DNA from: Cristatella mucedo | Lineage: Eukaryota; Bryozoa; Phylactolaemata; Cristatellidae | Direction of reading: 5' to 3' | NCBI GenBank assembly: GCA_009760855.2 | Contig: WPIO01000051.1 | Span: 2,719,501 to 2,783,500 of the forward strand | Length of the DNA stretch: 64,000 bases | In this document: one piece after another, positions 57,966 to 64,000 of the stretch | How the letters are laid out: each line of letters opens with the position of its first letter | How positions within the stretch are numbered: the stretch's first letter is position 1 | Position numbers and translations under genes: made by a program | Notes under the pieces: model-generated | What the model saw: the letters and a program-made list of their open reading frames with translations, nothing else | Database searches by the model: none | Told to the model about the DNA's origin: nothing

Positions 57966-58309
57966 CGAAGACTTCGTTGGATTGATTCACCGAAGTACTC
58001 CAGGAAGGTTACCCTGGGCGGCTTGAAACAATGTGGGAAACACTGGTGTTACTGCCGTTACCTTCCATTGATTGTCTTGACTAACCGCGGGATGTACCCG
58101 ATTGACGAATCCTCTCAGAATCTCACAGAATCGTCTAGAAATGCATTACAACGACGGTAGCGACACAACAATAGGCACGCATAACCGTATCGGATAGATA
58201 TGGTGACTGAGAGCCGGTGCAGCTCCAGCTACGGTGCGGCAGCACATGCCGACAGGACGATAGGCACAGGCGGCAAAAACTTACTCACAGCTAAGACCTG
58301 CTTATTATG
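57966..58309. other. nothing recognised
   Basis: Short spacer between two LINE-A copies. May contain the 5' end of the older copy. Confidence 0.35.
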
Positions 58310-59150
58310 AGAATACTATTCATAATGCATTTTGTATAGCGCCATCAGAGAAGCCAATCTATTTCTAGGCACTTTACATTTACATTTGCTGCAAAGGAAG
58401 CACGATCACATGGTTTAGTGGTAGCATGCTCAATGACAACAAGCATAGCGTGGTTAGAGGTTACATGCACAGGGTCAGCATACAAATATGGTTAGTGACA
58501 GCATGCGCTGTGTCAGCACACACAAGCACACAAAAAAGAATCACATGGATCCAATAAATGCTGTGATAAATGGATGATGCGTTTTAGCTTCTTTTTAAAT
58601 GTGGTCAAGTCAGTGGATGTCGTGACGCAAGTCAGAATGAGTTCCAGGCTTAGTAGCATACGAACTAAACGCACGTTCTCCAAAAGATTTGAGGTTTGCG
58701 CGAGGTATAGGTAAACGATTAAATTCCGAGAATCGGTGGGGGAATGGTGTTTAGCCTGGTTGTGGAATAGATCTGATAGGTAGGTTGGATCCAGATAATG
58801 AGGGAACCTATAAGCGAGTGACAGAACTTTGAATTCGATGCGATGCTTGACTGGGAGCCATGTAGGTCGGCGAGAAGTGGTGTGATGAGGCGACTGCAAC
58901 GCTCACGATAGATAAGCCTAGCAGCACAGTTTTTCACCAACTCTTAAGTGTCTTAAGTGTCTGATTGCACAGGCCGGTAGACCAGAAAGCAGCGAGTTAC
59001 AAAAGTCAAGATGGGACGTCACAAATGTATGGACCAAGTTAGATGTAGTATCCCTATCTAAGCAAGCCCGAATTTTAGAAATTTTATGTGGCTGAAAGTA
59101 GGCAAGACTTGGCTGTGGAGCTGATGTGGTCTTCTAATGAAAGGCTAAAA
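58310..59150 (-). mobile_element. LINE-A 3' fragment, about 840 bp
   Basis: TGCATTTTGTATAGCGCCAT, CAAAGGAAGCACGATCACAT, GGTTACATGCACAGGGTCAG, then coding remnants to GACTTGGCTGTGGAGCTGAT. The - strand reads FKVLSLAYRF and LADLHGSQSS with breaks. The trinucleotide tail is lost. Confidence 0.82.
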
Positions 59151-59690
59151 AGCACATCTATTTTTACCGTAACTACCGTAACTCAAAAGTAAGTACCTGC
59201 TTATGGATATCAGTTTCCGTATTCGACGCTCGTAAAGACTCGATTTTTGGAAAATAAATTCAAAAGCTATCAGAAAACGCTAAAGCGCCTGGTTTAAAAT
59301 GTGGGTTCTTTCTATAAGATGGAATTGAGAATATTTGCAAAGTAGTAATATGGGCGTGGCATTTCCTCCACGTTATTCGCCCCAAGCCAAAATAGCATCA
59401 CATTCAATTTCTGTTCAGTTTGGCATAGCACCATATATGATGTCTAGCATTTTACGAATGGGATGTGCCTGCTGATGGTGTTACTGCAATGCCTCGAATA
59501 TCGACCTGCACAATCTCAATGCACGAGCCGCTGACAGAAGACAATTTAGGCAAATGTTGCTGCCTTGCTACTGAGCCGGTACAATAATGCCAACGAGAAG
59601 TACTTTCATGGAAACCGGAAGCCTGTCGTCTTAGGATACTGTGATGTTAAAGCAACGGCGTGCCAAAAAAACAATAGCCGAGTGTTGCAT
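59151..59690. other. nothing recognised
   Basis: AT-rich, no coding signal. Confidence 0.4.
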
Positions 59691-60544
<854 letters not shown>

Positions 60545-61325
60545 CTCCAGTCAAGTCTGCCTACTTTCAGCTACGTAACTTTGCTAAAATTCGGGCTTGT
60601 TTAGACAGGGATACCACATCTAAGTTGGTCCATGCATTTGTGACATCCCGTCTTGACTCCTGTAACTCACTGCTTGGTGGCCTACCGGCCTGTGCACTCA
60701 GGCACTTACAGCTGACGTAAAACTCTGCAGCTAGACTTGTCTGCTGTGAGCGTCGCAGTTGCCACTTCGCAGCACTTCTTGCCGACCTACATGACTTAAG
60801 TAACGCATCGACTTCAAAGCTTTGCCACTCACTTTTAGGTCTCTTCATTCTTTGGCTGCTGCCTACCTATCCGATCTTCTTCCCCCACCAGGCTTAGCAT
60901 CGTGCCACTCGCTTTTCGGAATCTAACTGCTCACTTATACCTCGTACAAACCTCAAATCTTTTGGAGACCTTGCCTTTAGTTCATGTGCTCCCAAAGCCT
61001 GGAACTCACTCCCGACTTGCACTACGACATCTCCTGATTTGACCATATTAAAAATCCGGAAAACGCACCTATTTCTCACAGCATTTAGTGGGTTTGTGTG
61101 ATTCGTTCTGTATGTGCTTATGTGTGCTGACACAATGCATGCTGCCACTAACCATACTTGCATGCTGACCCTGTGCACGTCACCCCTAACCATGTTATTC
61201 TTGTTGTTTATTGAGCATGCTACCACTATCCATTCGGTCGTGCTTCCTTTGCAGCAATTGTAAAGCGCCTAGAAAAATATTATTGAGTTCTCTGAGGGCT
61301 CTTTACCAAATTTATTATTATCATT
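60545..61325 (+). mobile_element. LINE-A 3' fragment, about 780 bp
   Basis: The + strand frame reads VKSAYFQLRNFAKIRACLDR and TTSKLVHAFVTSRLDSCNSL, then breaks. The 3' UTR, tail (GTAAAGCGCCTAGAAAAAT... GAGTTCTCTGAGGGCTCTTT) and (TTA)n follow. It is 5' truncated at 60545. Confidence 0.87.
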
Positions 61326-61689
61326 ATCAGCGCATACAGTGTCAATGTGACGAGTCGGAAAGTCAGAAATTCACACAATCGACCGGCTGCTAAGAGTATG
61401 CTCATCAGTATAAATGATCATTTCCGTTCATATCGTGGTCCTCTCACATAGGGCGATTAGGATGATGCACTTTAGAAAGGACACTAGGAACGATGATTGT
61501 GAGCTTCGCATAATTTGTAAGGATAGACGCATCAAGTCAAGAACTCATAGGAAAAAAACAATTATTTTTATCACTGATAGGCATCTTATCATTAGTTCCT
61601 CGTATTAATAGAAAGATATCTTTAGTTTTGAGCTGCCCCGAGGTCAATAGCAATTGCAGTAATAATCTAAAACTTCATGTACAGCTCTC
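61326..61689. other. nothing recognised
   Basis: AT-rich spacer between two LINE copies. Confidence 0.4.
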
Positions 61690-62915
61690 TTGTTACGATT
61701 ATGGTTTTTGGTAGCTGGATTTAAAAGAGAGAACCGCTTTATTGTTGCTGAAACTCAGCAGCAGCATTTAAAGGATGGAAAAACTGACATTCTGCAAACT
61801 GCCGACATTCGATCCTGGATGTCGGAAAATTTCTTGAAACTAAACGACAATAAAACTGAACTGCTGCTCATAGGACACCCTAAGCGTGTGGGGGCAGCAG
61901 AAGGATTTGCTCTTCTAGCAGGTGATGTTGTTGTGCGACCATCACCACGTGCTCTGAATTTAGGTGTCGTCTTCGACAGCTGCCTACATTTTAAAAGCTT
62001 CATTCAGAAGACTGCTTCCACAGCTAGCCGTTCGGTCCCTATCTAAGATCTGTCTTCTACGATGGCTTGCAGAAAATTTAACTATCTCTTTAGTTCTGTG
62101 TCGGCTAAATTATTGTAGTTCCCTTTTGACCGGGCTACCGAAAAAACCACAAGGTCCCTGCAGCTGGCTATGAAAATTACTGCAAGGCTAGTTTGCAAAT
62201 CCTAGAGGTTGACCACGTGTCTCCTTTGCTAAAAGAGCTGGGATGGCTGCCGGTTGGTCAACGGATAGAGAGCAAAGTTTTTAACGCTGACCCGCAAGGC
62301 CCACCACGGCTTGGCACCTCCATAACTAAAAAAAAACTAGCTGATTTAACAACCTCTTTTTTATAGCGAAAGAAGAGCCTCTACGGCTATCATCACCGCT
62401 TGCAAGCGGAATTAACGCAGGACTCGAACCCGCGATCTGGGACCGAGGTCATGAAAAGCAACCACCTTACCTAACATCCCATCACGGCCCACCTAGCTGA
62501 ACTGCTGCACCAGTTTCAGCCTCCTCTTGCCCTCAGGTCCTATATGGACAATAAATGATCCGTTCCATTCCTTCGCTTAAAGACCGTTGGCGACAGAAGC
62601 TTTAGCTCTGCAGGTCCTAGACTGCGTAACTCGCCTGCACGATTCTTACGAAATGACAACTACTCTCATGCTGCCGACTATGGCTCATCATTTTCAGTGG
62701 TCCTGAGCTGCTACTTCCATGCTACTCACTACCTCAATTGCTCTCCTGACTCTGCTATGTTTCCCACTTTCTTTTTGTTGCGTGAGATGAAGTCTGTTGG
62801 CTACTGTGCGTACCGAAAGCCGCTTAGGCTGTGAGTGCGCTACATAAAACTCTCTTGGGTAACTCCCACATAGTCTTTGTGGAGTTACATACGGAAATAC
62901 ATTACACTACTCTCA
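61690..62915 (+). mobile_element. LINE-B copy, 3' part of reverse transcriptase to 3' end
   Basis: A 118-codon frame reads ADIRSWMSENFLKLNDNKTE, LLLIGHPKRV, LNLGVVFDSCLHFKSFIQ, the post-YADD part of a CR1/L2-type RT. Frameshifted continuations read CRLNYCSSLLTGLP and AHHGLAP. After a SINE-A insertion the protein end resumes (ELLHQFQPPLALRS, RNDNYSHAADYGSS), then the 3' UTR with CTCCCACATAGTCTTTGTGG and ATACATTACACT. It is distinct from LINE-A in sequence but of similar type. Confidence 0.8.
62340..62492 (-). mobile_element. SINE-A copy nested in LINE-B
   Basis: Complement order: ACTAGCTGATTTAACAACCTC (family 3' end), AGAGCCTCTACGGCTATCAT, CACCGCTTGCAAGCGG, GCAGGACTCGAACCCGCGAT (T arm), ending at ATCACGGCCC. 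The A-rich/T-rich end AAAAAAAAACTAGC is present. CACCT lies on both sides (about 62318 and 62491) and may be the target duplication. It interrupts the LINE-B C-terminal coding region. Confidence 0.82.
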
Positions 62916-63086
62916 GATATGCATATTAATCACTATTCTTTGACTTTCACTGGTATTTTGAGATTGTATTTTAAGGTTCTAATGTAATGCAAAGTCAGAT
63001 GAATGTGCGATTGGTACAGTTGCAGTAACTTTGGACGTTACTACGAAAGCCAGCTTCCTCCAGAGTGCTTCTTCCCATCTCGGTTT
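62916..63086. other. nothing recognised
   Basis: Short spacer before the 28-bp repeat array. Confidence 0.4.
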
Positions 63087-63191
63087 GAGCCTGTGAGCCT
63101 TTCGGTACGAAAGTGAGCCTGTGAGCCTTTCGGTACGAAAGTGAGGCTGTGAGCCTTTCGGTACAAACGTGAGGCTGTGAGCCTTTCGGTG
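63087..63191. repeat. 28-bp tandem repeat, about 3.7 copies
   Basis: Units start at 63091, 63119, 63147 and 63175 with CTGTGAGCCTTTCGGTACGA. Within each full unit TTTCG-GTA-CGAAA forms a 5-bp hairpin; the third unit has changes (ACAAACG). Confidence 0.93.
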
Positions 63192-64000
63192 GCCTCGACT
63201 TAGTTTGCAAAGCAAAACTGATCGATGATGAGCAATGATGATGAACAGGGTGTCATGATCGAGCAAAAAGTTTTTAGATTAATTAATTAAAAGATAAGGA
63301 AAGGGGAGAAATCGCGCAAGAGCGTTCCCACCGGGAAAATCTTGTACAAGCTCACAGATGCTGGTGTCAACTACGAGAATGCACAATGCAGCTATATACG
63401 CAAATCAACAAATTATACCCATCTTTCATCACCCTGCTTTTTTTGGCTTTGAGCGTTGCTGTACCGTCGTTTTACGACTATAAATACAGTACGAAGGATT
63501 CAATGTAAACCTGACGTAAGGTACGTGCGAACGGACTAACTTAGTTACTAAACTTGCTTATTATTAGAGTGGACTTAAAAGTATACATTTGTATCGCGGC
63601 CCAAGGGAACTAGTCTCGTTTCAGGTGCTTTGCACGGGCTGAAGCGGGTAAACTGGATATATTTGTTATGCGCATAATTGCAGCGTGCATAAACCAATAC
63701 AGAACGAGTCATGTGGACGAGGCAAACGCTGTGTGGAAAAAGGATGGCTCTTGGCTTGCTTTACAACTCAAAAATGGGTTTCTTGAGCTCGTCGACACCA
63801 GCATTCGCGATATTTCATCTCAAGCTCTAATTTTTTCATTGCATGTCTTCCCGACTGTGAAATAAGACGTTTACAGAAGACTGTATCGAGAGAATGGCTG
63901 AGAAATATGACTGAGAGGCGATAGTTGGAAATCAGAACGATATAGTTACTTTTAGCAGGAACTGCTTGTGATCAGCACGCCAAGCCAAGCCTACGAGTCG
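63192..64000. other. no gene supported
   Basis: A LINE-A-like tail, very diverged, may lie at 63585-63650 (GGGAACTAGTCTCGTTTCAG). A 65-codon + strand frame at 63668-63865 (MRIIAACINQYRTSHVDEAN) follows it and is probably LINE 3' UTR-derived or accidental. Confidence 0.35.

Overview
This window is eukaryotic nuclear DNA, most likely from an invertebrate animal. The evidence is one clear animal gene with a GT-AG intron (a TMEM53/DUF829 homologue), abundant CR1/L2-like non-LTR retrotransposons, at least two tRNA-derived SINE families, and many long dinucleotide microsatellites. No prokaryotic operon, ribosome-binding-site pattern or CRISPR array is visible. The species cannot be fixed from the sequence alone.

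The only confidently identified host gene is the TMEM53-like gene at 51201-53226 on the + strand. It has two coding exons (51201-51391 and 52569-53226) and encodes 282 residues. Its alpha/beta-hydrolase-like domain has Gly where TMEM53 proteins carry the nucleophile-elbow Ser. Its intron holds a SINE tail and a roughly 242 bp element with 18/20 matching terminal inverted repeats; a truncated sister of that element lies at 49281-49396.

The rest is mostly a repeat landscape. LINE-A (my label) is a CR1/L2-like element with a (TAA)n/(TTA)n tail. Its most complete copy is 4367-7620 on the - strand, with an endonuclease and a long intact reverse-transcriptase frame, broken by about three lesions. 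A second, badly decayed long copy is 54660-57965 (-). 3' fragments lie at 4060, 8128, 10975, 14406, 16083, 16800, 20400, 26685, 31940, 32316, 39747, 41384, 45632, 45982, 47130, 58310 and 60545. LINE-B is a second related family with an (ACATT)-type end (20838, 28855, 36120, 38565, 61690). SINE-A and SINE-B are tRNA-derived; SINE-B ends in the same hairpin-forming tail as LINE-A, as expected of a SINE mobilised by that LINE. Several nests are readable, such as SINE-B and LINE-B inside LINE-A at 20400-21330, and SINE-A inside LINE-B at 62340-62492.

Region by region: 1-4 kb is CpG-rich with one weak candidate first exon and paired SINE-A copies; 4-12 kb is LINE-rich; 13.5-14.8 kb has a duplicated 55-mer, SINE-B and a polypurine minisatellite invaded by a LINE tail; 15-22 kb has old repeats and CA/GT tracts; 22.3 kb has a ~320 bp CT tract; 23.5-25.7 kb holds a candidate unrecognised multi-exon gene; 26-40 kb has repeats, a 7 x 20 bp minisatellite and long GA/CT tracts; 41.7-44.5 kb holds decayed coding-like sequence of unknown origin; 45-50 kb is LINE-rich; 51-53 kb is the TMEM53 gene; 54-63 kb is again LINE-rich. 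Exact repeat edges are visual estimates (about 10-50 bp).
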